From NCBI GenBank assembly GCA_964498075.1, contig CAZCGA010000009.1:17749-81748 (forward strand): a stretch of DNA of 64,000 nt, written 5' to 3'. Within the stretch, counting starts at the first letter, position 1, and each line of letters starts with the position of its first letter. A program made the position numbers and the translations under genes. The notes below the pieces were generated by a model. It saw nothing but the letters and a program-made list of their open reading frames with translations, was not told where the DNA came from and ran no database searches. This DNA comes from CAZCGA01 sp964498075. Its GTDB lineage: Bacteria > Desulfobacterota > Binatia > HRBIN30. Below, one piece after another: positions 39,569 through 47,795 of this stretch.

Positions 39569-39989
39569 CTCCCTTCACGATCGCGTCGTACGACTCGAGC
39601 GGGCTCGGCGGCGGTCCCGAGACGTTCCGGCCGGTGAGGTCAAAGTGGCCGTTGTGACAGGGACACCAGATTTGCTCCAAGTCGCCGCGGTACTGCACGG
39701 TGCACTGCAGATGTGTGCAGACCGCCGAGAACGCGCGCCACTCGCCGGAGGGGAGGCGCACCAAGATCCCCGGCTTCGAGCCGAAGCGAAAGATCTTGCC
39801 CGCGCCCGGCGCGACCTCGGAGGTCTTCGCCGCCACCACCGAGCTGGCAACGGGCTCGCGTACCGCAGGTGGCGTGAGGTAGCGCGCGACCGGATAGAAG
39901 ACGGCACCCAAGAACGCCAGCACGCTCCCCGACAACAACAAATCCAGCAGGCGGCGACGCTCGATCCCGTTCGCCCTATCGGCCTCCAT
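39540..39989 (-). CDS. Rieske iron-sulfur protein (operon A)
   Basis: 149 aa from ATG 39989 behind GGGAGGTG. N-terminal 'ERRRLLDLLLSGSVLAFLG' is a basic-plus-hydrophobic membrane anchor, and the 2Fe-2S ligands lie in CTHLQC and CPCHNG. It takes one electron from quinol at the Qo site and hands it to the c-type partner, here a nonaheme protein. First gene of operon A, divergent from operon B across 274 nt. Confidence 0.92.
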   Translation of the reverse strand: MEADRANGIERRRLLDLLLSGSVLAFLGAVFYPVARYLTPPAVREPVASSVVAAKTSEVAPGAGKIFRFGSKPGILVRLPSGEWRAFSAVCTHLQCTVQYRGDLEQIWCPCHNGHFDLTGRNVSGPPPSPLESYDAIVKGDEVVVSRRA

Positions 39990-40263
39990 CGTCACCTCCC
40001 GCGCCCTGTAGTGCCCGGCCGCTTCTCCGCAACCCACGTGCCCGCAGCGTCACGGCTCCGCCAAAAGACTACACGCCGCTGAGCTTCGCAAGAGTCGGAG
40101 CGAAGGAAAATGGGATTTCCCAACCCTGGGATGTCTGCGGCAGGCTGTCATGGTTCTCAGTCACCTCGAGGTGTGGCATCCTTCTGGTTGTGCCGCAGCG
40201 AGGTTGCCGAAGGGGACACGAAAGCAAACGCTGCGGTTGAGGGAGAAGAGGGGGACTGCAGGA
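39990..40263. promoter_or_regulatory. Divergent promoter region of the two Rieske/cytochrome b operons
   Basis: 274 nt between opposite start codons must hold both promoters. It contains a perfect 12-bp palindrome CACCTCGAGGTG at 40162-40173, a candidate operator. No convincing sigma-54 or FNR-type site was found. Upstream in-frame codons of the right-hand Rieske gene also lie here but look non-coding. Confidence 0.5.
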
Positions 40264-40731
40264 GTGGCTGGCACAACGGGACGTGGGGAAGTCGGGCGCC
40301 GTTCGTTTCTGAGCAAGCTGCTGGCGGGGTCGCTGCTCGCGGGCGCTGCGAGCATGGTCAGCGGCGTCGTCGCCTACCTCTTCGCGCCCGGCGAAGTGCG
40401 CTCGAGCCTCGGACCGGCCCGCGTCAAAGTGGACAGCGCCGGGGGCATCGCTCAAGGCACCGCCAAGCTGGCCTTGGTGGATGGCGAGCCGGTGTGGGTC
40501 GCCCATCTCGCCAGCGGCTTCGTGGCGCTCTCGGCGCTGTGCACGCACAAGGGATGCATCGTCAAGTGGGATGACCTGGGCCGCGTCTTTCGCTGCCCCT
40601 GCCACGAGGGGCTATTCGACGAACGCGGGAACGTCGTCTCCGGACTTCCGCGCCGTTCCCTGAGTCGCTTCCGCGTCGGTCTGGTCGGCGGTGACGTCTA
40701 CGTCTCCCGCGGAGCAGAGCACGAGGGCTGA
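40264..40731 (+). CDS. Rieske iron-sulfur protein (operon B)
   Basis: 155 aa from GTG 40264. 'GRRSFLSKLLAGSLLAGAAS' is a twin-arginine-type signal anchor; Rieske ligands are in CTHKGC and CPCHEG, and a 'SGLPRRSLSRF' loop follows. An ATG 114 nt upstream would add 38 residues unlike the family; GAGGGGG lies 9 nt before the GTG. Sequence differs clearly from the operon A Rieske, so this is an old duplication or separate origin. Confidence 0.88.
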   Translation: MAGTTGRGEVGRRSFLSKLLAGSLLAGAASMVSGVVAYLFAPGEVRSSLGPARVKVDSAGGIAQGTAKLALVDGEPVWVAHLASGFVALSALCTHKGCIVKWDDLGRVFRCPCHEGLFDERGNVVSGLPRRSLSRFRVGLVGGDVYVSRGAEHEG

Positions 40732-40739
40732 GGGCGCCG

Positions 40740-41747
40740 TTGTTCTCACCTCTCAAAGACATCTGGCGGGCGGAGCGGCAGCGGACCGTTCGCACTCACA
40801 TCACTTCGCTGCACTACCTGGGAGCGCTGGCCGTCATCTTCATCGCCGTGGAAATCTTCACCGGCATCCTGCTGATGATCTACTACCGTCCGTCGGCCGG
40901 CGCCGCGTACCACAGCTGCGGAATCATCATGGACGAAGTGCGCCTGGGCTGGCTGATCCGCGCGCTGCATCGTTGGGGTGCTGACCTCGTCATCATCCTC
41001 AGCCTGCTGCACCTGCTCCGTGTCTACTTCGCCCGCGCCTATCACCCTCCACGCCAGCTCAACTGGGTGGTGGGTGTCTGCCTGCTCGTCCTGCTTCTGG
41101 CCCTGGGCTTCACGGGGACGCTGCTGCCGTGGGATCAGTACGCGTACTGGTACATTGATTCGGCGCGCGCGACCATCGCCGGCGTTCCGGCACTCGGAAA
41201 CTTCCTGCTGGGGGTGTTCTGGGGTGGGTGGGAGATCGGCGAGGAGGTGCTGCTGCGCTTCTATGTCTTCCACGTCGGCGTGTTGCCGTGGATGGTCGTC
41301 GGGCTGGTGTGCCTGCACCTGTGGTTGGTCTGGCGCCTCGGGATTCAGGAGCCCGCCGAAGCGGCCGGCAGCGCCTCGCGTCCACCGACCGTGCTCTTCC
41401 CCGACTTCGTCATCAACCTCTTCATCATCGTTCTGCTCGTCGGCGGCATACTCCTCTCCGTCGCCGTCATCTTCCCTCCGACGCTTGGGCGGCAGGCAGA
41501 TCCCCTTTCACCGCTCTCGCACACCCTGCCGCGCTGGTATCTGCTGGCGGTGCGTGAGTTGCTCCGCGGCTTGCCGGGTGGCGTCGCAGCGCTCAGCGTG
41601 CTCGCTTTCTTCGTCCTTCTGTTCCTGGTCCCCAAGCTGGACGCTTCACGCCACCCGCCACGCGGGATCCAACTGCTGCATCGAGCCCTCGGTCTGCTGG
41701 TCATCCTCGCCTGGGCGTTCTTGAGCGCACGAGGATTCGCGCGGTAG
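40740..41747 (+). CDS. Cytochrome b of Rieske/cytochrome b complex (operon B), PRWY variant
   Basis: 335 aa, eight helices. Helix B H-X13-H (HRWGADLVIILSLLH) and helix D H-X14-H (HVGVLPWMVVGLVCLH) are intact. The Qo motif is PRWY (41529-41540), so the catalytic Glu of PEWY is Arg. The loop 'LPWDQYAYWYIDSARATIAG' is otherwise normal. Start is probably TTG 40740, 5 nt after GAGGG and 8 nt past the Rieske stop. Quinol oxidation may be altered or run in another direction. Confidence 0.88.
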   Translation: MFSPLKDIWRAERQRTVRTHITSLHYLGALAVIFIAVEIFTGILLMIYYRPSAGAAYHSCGIIMDEVRLGWLIRALHRWGADLVIILSLLHLLRVYFARAYHPPRQLNWVVGVCLLVLLLALGFTGTLLPWDQYAYWYIDSARATIAGVPALGNFLLGVFWGGWEIGEEVLLRFYVFHVGVLPWMVVGLVCLHLWLVWRLGIQEPAEAAGSASRPPTVLFPDFVINLFIIVLLVGGILLSVAVIFPPTLGRQADPLSPLSHTLPRWYLLAVRELLRGLPGGVAALSVLAFFVLLFLVPKLDASRHPPRGIQLLHRALGLLVILAWAFLSARGFAR

Positions 41748-41750
41748 CCC

Positions 41751-42971
41751 ATGCGCCTGGCGCGGACTTCGCCGCTGGCGGTGTGTCTCCTGGTGCTCCC
41801 CTTGGGGGCGCGAGCCCAGGAGTCGTGCGGCACCTGTCACCCCGACGTGCGGACCGAGTACGGAGCCAGCATCCACGCCAACGACTTCGGTTGCACCGCG
41901 TGCCACGGCGGCGACGCCGCAGCGGTGAGCCTCGAAGCGCACGCGGCGAGCAAGGGATACATCGGGAAGCCGGATCGCAAGGACGTGCCGCATCTGTGTG
42001 CGACCTGTCACGCCGATCCCGCTCGAATGAAGCCCTTCAACCTACCCACCGATCAGTACGCGCAGTACCAAACATCCGGCCACGGGCTGCACCTCGCGCA
42101 AGGAGACTCGCGCGTGGCAGTGTGCACGGATTGTCACGGGACGCACGGCATCCGTTCGGTGCGCGAGCCGACGAGCCCCGTCAATCGGCGCAACGTCCCG
42201 GCGACCTGTGGCCGCTGTCACGCCGACCAGACGCTGATGGCCCAATACAACCTGCGCGCCGATCAGCTCGAAAAGTTCCGCGGCAGCGTGCACGGCTACG
42301 CCCTGTACGTCGACGAGCATCCCTCGGCACCCACCTGCGCTACCTGCCACGGCGCCCATGGCGCGGTCGCGCCACAGATCGGCTCGACCCGCACCGTGTG
42401 TGGACACTGCCACGCACGCACGCGGGAGTACTTCACTGAGAGTCCGCACCAGAACGTCGGCAACGGCGCGCTTTCGGAGTGCGTGAACTGCCACGGGGAT
42501 CACGACGTTTCGCAACCCGACCACACCCTCTTCGATACGGCCTGCCAGCGCTGCCACGCGCCGGACAGCAGCGCCGTCGCCACCGGCCAGAAGCTGAAGA
42601 CCCTGTTGAGCCGCGCCCAAGAATCGCTGGACGCGGCGACGGCGGAGATGGCCGACGCCGCGGCGCTCTTCCCCACGGTCACACGCTTCCGCCCGCGCCT
42701 CCTGCAGGCACGGGCGCATCTTCTGGAAGCGCTCACGTTGCAGCATTCCCTGGCGGTCGACCGGGTCGATGACCTGACGCGTAGCACCCGTTCCATCGCC
42801 GAAGACGTGCGCGCCTCCGTCCACGGCGTGCAGCAGGAGAGCCGCCTGCGCTACCTCGTCCTCGGTCTCGGGTGGGTCTTCATTCTGTTCACCGCCGCCG
42901 TCGCGTACCTGTACAAGCGTGAATGCCAGCGCCAGCGGGACGCCCGCACGGGGACGGTGGAGCCACGCTAA
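41751..42971 (+). CDS. Nonaheme cytochrome c with C-terminal membrane anchor (operon B)
   Basis: 406 aa. Signal peptide ending ARAQ, nine CXXCH motifs from about residue 26 to 266 in the same order and spacing style as the 37190 protein, an alpha-helical segment, then a membrane helix (YLVLGLGWVFILFTAAVAYL). It starts 3 nt after the cytochrome b stop. Same architecture as its counterpart, so the two operons are paralogous as units, not just in the b gene. Confidence 0.9.
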   Translation: MRLARTSPLAVCLLVLPLGARAQESCGTCHPDVRTEYGASIHANDFGCTACHGGDAAAVSLEAHAASKGYIGKPDRKDVPHLCATCHADPARMKPFNLPTDQYAQYQTSGHGLHLAQGDSRVAVCTDCHGTHGIRSVREPTSPVNRRNVPATCGRCHADQTLMAQYNLRADQLEKFRGSVHGYALYVDEHPSAPTCATCHGAHGAVAPQIGSTRTVCGHCHARTREYFTESPHQNVGNGALSECVNCHGDHDVSQPDHTLFDTACQRCHAPDSSAVATGQKLKTLLSRAQESLDAATAEMADAAALFPTVTRFRPRLLQARAHLLEALTLQHSLAVDRVDDLTRSTRSIAEDVRASVHGVQQESRLRYLVLGLGWVFILFTAAVAYLYKRECQRQRDARTGTVEPR

Positions 42972-43001
42972 CGCGCGGCCTGGCGTCCGTCTCGAGGGAG
43001 C

Positions 43002-44828
43002 ATGCAGGAACGCCTGAGGAAATGGGCGAGACGCGGCGTGGTCGGGCTGGCGGTGTTCGTCCCCGCCAGCATCGCGTTCACCTACGTCGCCTTCGAGGCG
43101 TCATCGCAGCCGCGCTTCTGCGGCAGCTGTCACATCATGGCGCCCTACTACGAGTCGTGGAAGACATCGAGTCACAACCGCATCGCCTGTGTCGAGTGCC
43201 ACATCCCACCGGGAATCACGTCGGAGCTCCGCAAGAAGTACGAAGCCCTGTCGATGGTCACCCGCTACTTCACCGGCACCTACTCCACTAACCCGTGGAC
43301 CGAGGTGGACGACCAGAGCTGCCTGCGCAGCGGCTGCCACGTCAAGCGCGTGCTGCTCGGCCGCGAGCTGTACCAGGGCGTGCTCTTCGACCACCAGCCG
43401 CATCTCACTGAGATGCGCCGCCACAAGCAGCTGCGCTGCACCAGCTGTCATTCGCAGATCGTCCAGGGCAGCCACATCTCCGTGACGCCGACCACGTGCT
43501 TCCTGTGCCACTTCAAGGGCACGACGCCGAACACGGGCACGGCACGCTGCACGCTCTGCCACGCGATACCGGAGAAGACGATCACCACCGCCGGCCTGTC
43601 CTTCAACCACGGCGACGTCAAGCGCTTCAACATGGACTGCATGGCGTGCCACGAGGGAGTCATCAAAGGCGACGGCGACGTGCCGCGCGAGCGCTGCTTC
43701 ACCTGCCACAACGACGTCGCGCGCTTGCGCCGCTACGGCGAGACGGAGTTCCTGCACCGCACCCACGTCACCGACCACAAGGTGGAGTGCCTGAACTGCC
43801 ACATCGAGATCCGCCACGCGGTGCCGGCGCGCGAGGAAGCGCTGAGCACCGGGTGCCAGAGCTGCCACAACGCCGCCGCAGGGCATTCCGCCGTGCGCGA
43901 TCTCTACCGTGGCATCGGCGGCAAGGCGGTCGAGCCGCAACCGGCCGCGATGTACCTGGCGGGTATCCGCTGCGAGGCCTGCCACAACCGCACACAAGGC
44001 GACCACCAATCCGCCGACGAAGTCAGCTGCATGGCGTGCCACGGGCCGAAGTACCTCACCATCTATCGGAGCTGGCGCACCGGGCTACAGCTGCGGCTCG
44101 ACGGCATGCGCACCGAGCTGCAAGCCGCTGCACAACAATTGGAAGCGCACGACGGAAAGAGTTCCACCGCGTTGGCCGATGCCCGCGAGAACTTCGCCTT
44201 CCTCGAGCGGGCCAAGCCGATCCACAATCCGCCGTACGCCGTGCACCTGCTCCAGAAGGCGCACGCCGACGTCGTCGATGCCTTGACCGCCGCCGGCGAG
44301 GAACACCTGCCTGCGACCCCGTGGGTCGAAGCGCCTTACAAGATCGAGTGCCTGCGCTGCCACTTCGGCATCGAGCTGCAGTCCGCTACCGCCTTCGGCA
44401 AGCCCTTCTCGCACACCCCGCACGTCGTCGCTGGACGACTGCGCTGCACGGTGTGCCACGGAGACCTGGCGAACCACGGCAAGCTCGCGCTGCAGGCCGA
44501 CAGCTGCGATCAGTGCCACGAGAAGATCAGCCAGCCGATGGGCGAGACCGCAGCAGAGGAGTGCCTGAAGTGCCACACCGCGGACATCGGGCAGCGTTCC
44601 GAGAAGGTGAAGTTCCCTCACGAGACACATATCGCGTCGGGACTCGACTGCAGCCTCTGCCACAGCGGCGTGGCCGACACACCGCACCGCGAGCTCGCCC
44701 ACTCGGCCGACGCGCTTCCGAAGCTCGGGCACGAGCTCTGCGGAACCTGCCACGGCGGTGACGTGCTGGCCGCGGACGGCAGCAGTCCCGACGGAGCGGA
44801 CTGCACCAAGTGCCATGTCAGCTTCTGA
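43002..44828 (+). CDS. NapC/NirT-anchored multiheme cytochrome c, about 19 haems
   Basis: 608 aa. The N-terminus is NapC/NrfH-like: one membrane helix (VVGLAVFVPASIAFTYVAF) then 'FCGSCHIMAPYYESWKTSSH'. I count 18 CXXCH motifs plus one CX4CH (CLRSGCH). NapC-type heads accept electrons from menaquinol; the long periplasmic wire would spread them to soluble or outer-membrane cytochromes. A haem-free helical stretch (about residues 350-440) splits the protein into two haem blocks. It follows operon B by 30 nt and overlaps the next gene region tightly, so it is likely co-transcribed. Confidence 0.88.
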   Translation: MQERLRKWARRGVVGLAVFVPASIAFTYVAFEASSQPRFCGSCHIMAPYYESWKTSSHNRIACVECHIPPGITSELRKKYEALSMVTRYFTGTYSTNPWTEVDDQSCLRSGCHVKRVLLGRELYQGVLFDHQPHLTEMRRHKQLRCTSCHSQIVQGSHISVTPTTCFLCHFKGTTPNTGTARCTLCHAIPEKTITTAGLSFNHGDVKRFNMDCMACHEGVIKGDGDVPRERCFTCHNDVARLRRYGETEFLHRTHVTDHKVECLNCHIEIRHAVPAREEALSTGCQSCHNAAAGHSAVRDLYRGIGGKAVEPQPAAMYLAGIRCEACHNRTQGDHQSADEVSCMACHGPKYLTIYRSWRTGLQLRLDGMRTELQAAAQQLEAHDGKSSTALADARENFAFLERAKPIHNPPYAVHLLQKAHADVVDALTAAGEEHLPATPWVEAPYKIECLRCHFGIELQSATAFGKPFSHTPHVVAGRLRCTVCHGDLANHGKLALQADSCDQCHEKISQPMGETAAEECLKCHTADIGQRSEKVKFPHETHIASGLDCSLCHSGVADTPHRELAHSADALPKLGHELCGTCHGGDVLAADGSSPDGADCTKCHVSF

Positions 44829-44832
44829 GCAC

Positions 44833-46758
44833 ATGCTCCGACGGATCGTGGTCGCGGCGGCCATCGTGCTGGCCGTCGCGGTTGCGGCTGATGCCGAAGA
44901 GGAGTTGAACAGCGCAGCGTGCCTCGCCTGCCACGGCATCGCCGACTTCGCCGGACCGAACGGTCGGCTATTGTATACGGATCCCGAGTCCTTTACGGCG
45001 TCGGCGCACGGCGCGTTCGCGTGCACGACGTGCCACGCGGACATCGGCGCGATCCCGCATGCGGAGCAACTCAAGAAGCCGGACCTCGATACGTGCGACA
45101 CCTGCCACAGTGATGCCGTGAACGCGTACCGGCAAAGCATTCACGGCCAAGCGCGCGAGCACGGCGCCGGCGAAGCGCCCGGCTGCAGCGACTGCCACGG
45201 CAACATTCACGCCGTCGTCCCGCACACCGAGGCGAAATCGGCGGCGCACTGGTCGCACCTCGCCGCCACTTGCGCGCGCTGTCACGCCAACCGCGAGCTG
45301 ACGGAAAAGTTTCGCATACCGGTCGTCCGGCCCGTCGACGCGTATCTCGCCAGCGCGCACGCGCGCGCCGTCGCCGCGGGAAAGCACGGCGCGGTGTGCG
45401 CCGACTGCCACGGCTCGCACGGCATCCTGCCGAGCAACGACCCGCGCTCGCCGACGTGGCGGGCGAACGTTCCCGACACCTGCGGGAAGTGCCACGGCGA
45501 GGTGCTCGCCGCGTATCGCGACAGCGTGCATGGAGAGGCGCTGGCGCGCGGCGCGCGCGAGGCGCCGGTGTGCACGGACTGCCACGGCGAGCATCGCATC
45601 CTGTCGCACGAGGAACCTAGCTCGCCGGTGTTCGCCGCCAACATCCCCGCGGAGACGTGCGGGCGATGCCACGAGAACGAGCGCTTGAGTGAGAAGTACG
45701 GCTTGGCAATCGACAAGGTCTCGGCCTTTCAGGACAGCTATCACGGCCTGGCGTTGCGTGCCGGCAAGCTCACAGTCGCCAACTGTTCGAGCTGCCACGG
45801 CGTGCACGACATCCATCCGTCGAGCGACCCGCGTTCGCACGTCAACGCCGTAAACCTGCCGGCCACCTGCGGCAAGTGCCACCCGGGCGCCGGGGCGCGC
45901 TTCTCTCTCGGCACCGTGCACGTCGCCGCGGGCTCGACCTCCACAAGCACGTGGGCCGTCGCCTGGATCCGTTCTCTCTACCTGTGGCTGATCGGCGTGA
46001 CGATCGTCGGGATGACGGCGCACAACCTGCTCGACTTCTCGCGCAAGCTGCGCCGTCCGTATCTGCCGCCGGCACCGTCGCTCGCCAGCCTGCCGGAACG
46101 GATGCCGCGCGCGCTGCGCTGGCAGCACGGCACGGTGATGCTCAGCTTTCCCATCCTCGTCTACACCGGCTTTGCGCTGAAGTATCCCGAAGCCTGGTGG
46201 GCGGCGCCGTTGCTGCAATGGGAGGCCGCGCTCGGTCTGCGTGGGTTGTTGCATCGCACTGCCGCGGTCGTTCTCATCGCCGGGTTGCTCTGGCATGTCG
46301 TGCAACTCGCGGTGAGCCGGCGTCTGCGCGCTTGCCTGCGCGGCCTGTGGCCATCGGGGCGCGACGTCCGCGACGTCGCCGCCACTTTCGCGTACTACCT
46401 GGGTGCGCGCAGCACTCGGCCACACAGCGGCAAGTTCAACTACGCCGAGAAGGCCGAGTACTGGGCCTTCCTGTGGGGCACGATCGTGATGACCGTTACC
46501 GGCTTCGTGCTGTGGTTCGAGAACACCGCGCTGCAGTATCTACCGAAGTGGGTGACAGATGTCGCCACCGCCATTCACTTTTACGAAGCCATTCTGGCGA
46601 CGCTCTCGATCCTGGTGTGGCACTTCTACTGGGTCATCTTCGACCCAGAGGTCTACCCGATGGATTGGTCGTGGTGGGACGGCCACCCGCCGGCCAGCCG
46701 CGGGCTGGAACGACAGTCGAAGGACCAAGAACACGCAACCACCGATGCACACCGATGA
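44833..46758 (+). CDS. Undecaheme cytochrome c fused to diheme cytochrome b (CbcL-like)
   Basis: 641 aa from ATG 44833 (signal VVAAAIVLAVAVAADA; an ATG at 44815 is possible). Eleven CXXCH motifs fill about residues 20-360, then a b-type domain of four or five helices with His in WQHGTVML, LHRTAAVV, LLWHVVQL and LVWHFYWV, like formate-dehydrogenase/hydrogenase gamma subunits. Geobacter CbcL, a menaquinol oxidoreductase for low-potential extracellular acceptors, has this architecture with nine c haems; orthology is not proven. Last gene of the plus-strand electron-transfer run. Confidence 0.85.
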   Translation: MLRRIVVAAAIVLAVAVAADAEEELNSAACLACHGIADFAGPNGRLLYTDPESFTASAHGAFACTTCHADIGAIPHAEQLKKPDLDTCDTCHSDAVNAYRQSIHGQAREHGAGEAPGCSDCHGNIHAVVPHTEAKSAAHWSHLAATCARCHANRELTEKFRIPVVRPVDAYLASAHARAVAAGKHGAVCADCHGSHGILPSNDPRSPTWRANVPDTCGKCHGEVLAAYRDSVHGEALARGAREAPVCTDCHGEHRILSHEEPSSPVFAANIPAETCGRCHENERLSEKYGLAIDKVSAFQDSYHGLALRAGKLTVANCSSCHGVHDIHPSSDPRSHVNAVNLPATCGKCHPGAGARFSLGTVHVAAGSTSTSTWAVAWIRSLYLWLIGVTIVGMTAHNLLDFSRKLRRPYLPPAPSLASLPERMPRALRWQHGTVMLSFPILVYTGFALKYPEAWWAAPLLQWEAALGLRGLLHRTAAVVLIAGLLWHVVQLAVSRRLRACLRGLWPSGRDVRDVAATFAYYLGARSTRPHSGKFNYAEKAEYWAFLWGTIVMTVTGFVLWFENTALQYLPKWVTDVATAIHFYEAILATLSILVWHFYWVIFDPEVYPMDWSWWDGHPPASRGLERQSKDQEHATTDAHR

Positions 46759-46791
46759 TGTCGTGACGCGGCTCCCCACAGGGCTTGTGCG

Positions 46792-46873
46792 GATCATCCA
46801 GGCCACGGTGGTGTGCCGTTTCCTTCCTTCGGGCAAGATGCGTATCATCACCGCCTATCGACCGGAGGAGTGA
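46792..46873 (+). pseudogene. 3' remnant of a DUF4258-type toxin
   Basis: 'RIIQATVVCRFLPSGKMRII' then 'TAYRPEE' and TGA is the usual C-terminal strand pair of DUF4258 genes that precede YgiT-type zinc-finger genes. The N-terminal half is missing. The stop shares one base with the next ATG (TGATG), keeping the ancestral junction. Confidence 0.5.
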
Positions 46874-47130
46874 TGGCAAACAAGTCGGACTTTTGCGAAT
46901 ACTGCAGGGCGCCGCTGAACGACCACGAGCGGTTGGTCACCATCTATCGCCACCGCAAGGGTCGGCACTTCATCTTCGAGCGAGTGCCGGCGCGCGTGTG
47001 CACCCGTTGTGGCGAGCGGTACATCGCGGCGCGTGTCGCCCGACAAATGGACCGTCTCATGCGCGCCCGCAGCCAGCGCGCGAGCACCGTGCCGGTGCCC
47101 GTGATTCCATTGCGGGCAACGGGATCCTAA
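46873..47130 (+). CDS. YgiT-type zinc-finger protein (MqsA-like antitoxin)
   Basis: 85 aa. Two CXXC pairs, 'FCEYCRAPL' and 'VCTRCGERY', form the YgiT/MqsA N-terminal zinc knuckle; the C-terminal basic part is short and lacks a helix-turn-helix. ATG 46873 behind GGAGGAG. Normally the antitoxin of a DUF4258 or MqsR-like toxin, which here survives only as a remnant, so this may be an orphan. Confidence 0.8.
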   Translation: MANKSDFCEYCRAPLNDHERLVTIYRHRKGRHFIFERVPARVCTRCGERYIAARVARQMDRLMRARSQRASTVPVPVIPLRATGS

Positions 47131-47200
47131 GCACGCCATCACGTGCTGTCGCGATGCAGACACCGTGGAGAAGGTTGCTACTTTTCTGGGGCCAGTCGCA

Positions 47201-47716
47201 ATGGAAATACGAGCTGACTCCTCGTCCGACTACGAGCGCGTGCATGCGATTCACGCCGCGGCCTTCGGCCGGCCGAATGAAGCGCAGCTGGTCACCGCGC
47301 TGCGTTCCCAGGCAAGCCCCACCCTTTCGCTCGTCGCTGAGACGGAGGATGGAGTCGTCGGCCACGTGTTCTTCTCTCCAGTAACGATCGAGTCGCCGCG
47401 CAACGCACCCCCGCTCGGCGGCCTGGCACCTTTGGCCGTCGATCCCGAACACCAGGGCAAAGGAATCGGCTCGGCATTGGTGCGCGCGGGTTTGCAACAG
47501 TGCCCGCAGCGCGGGTGGCAGGCCGTGTTTCTGGTCGGCAATCCCGCCTACTATTCACGCTTCGGCTTCGTCCTCGCGATGCCCATGGGCTTCAACTATG
47601 GAGACCCCTTCTTCGACCGCGCCCTCCAACTCATCGAGCTGACGCCCAGCGCCTTACGTGGCTGCCACGGGCGGGTCCGCTATCACGACGCCTTCGGCCA
47701 AACGGAAACCAGCTGA
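47201..47716 (+). CDS. GNAT N-acetyltransferase (YhbS-like)
   Basis: 171 aa. 'LGGLAPLAVDPEHQGKGIGS' is the acetyl-CoA motif A (Q-x-x-G-x-G), and 'VFLVGNPAYYSRFGF' motif B, typical of YhbS-like members. ATG 47201; a GTG at 47165 would add 12 residues. Substrate unknown. Stands alone, followed by a convergent SMP-30-type gene. Confidence 0.85.
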   Translation: MEIRADSSSDYERVHAIHAAAFGRPNEAQLVTALRSQASPTLSLVAETEDGVVGHVFFSPVTIESPRNAPPLGGLAPLAVDPEHQGKGIGSALVRAGLQQCPQRGWQAVFLVGNPAYYSRFGFVLAMPMGFNYGDPFFDRALQLIELTPSALRGCHGRVRYHDAFGQTETS

Positions 47717-47795
47717 AACCGAGAGACAGCAGCCGCTCATCACGAGTGGCATCCGTGGGTGTCCCAAAGACGGAAACACTTGGGCACCAACATCC

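Noticed and set aside
40170..40200. Sigma-54-like TGGCAT...TTG near the operon B start
   Set aside because: The spacing gives GG-N10-GT, not GG-N10-GC, so the essential -12 GC is missing.
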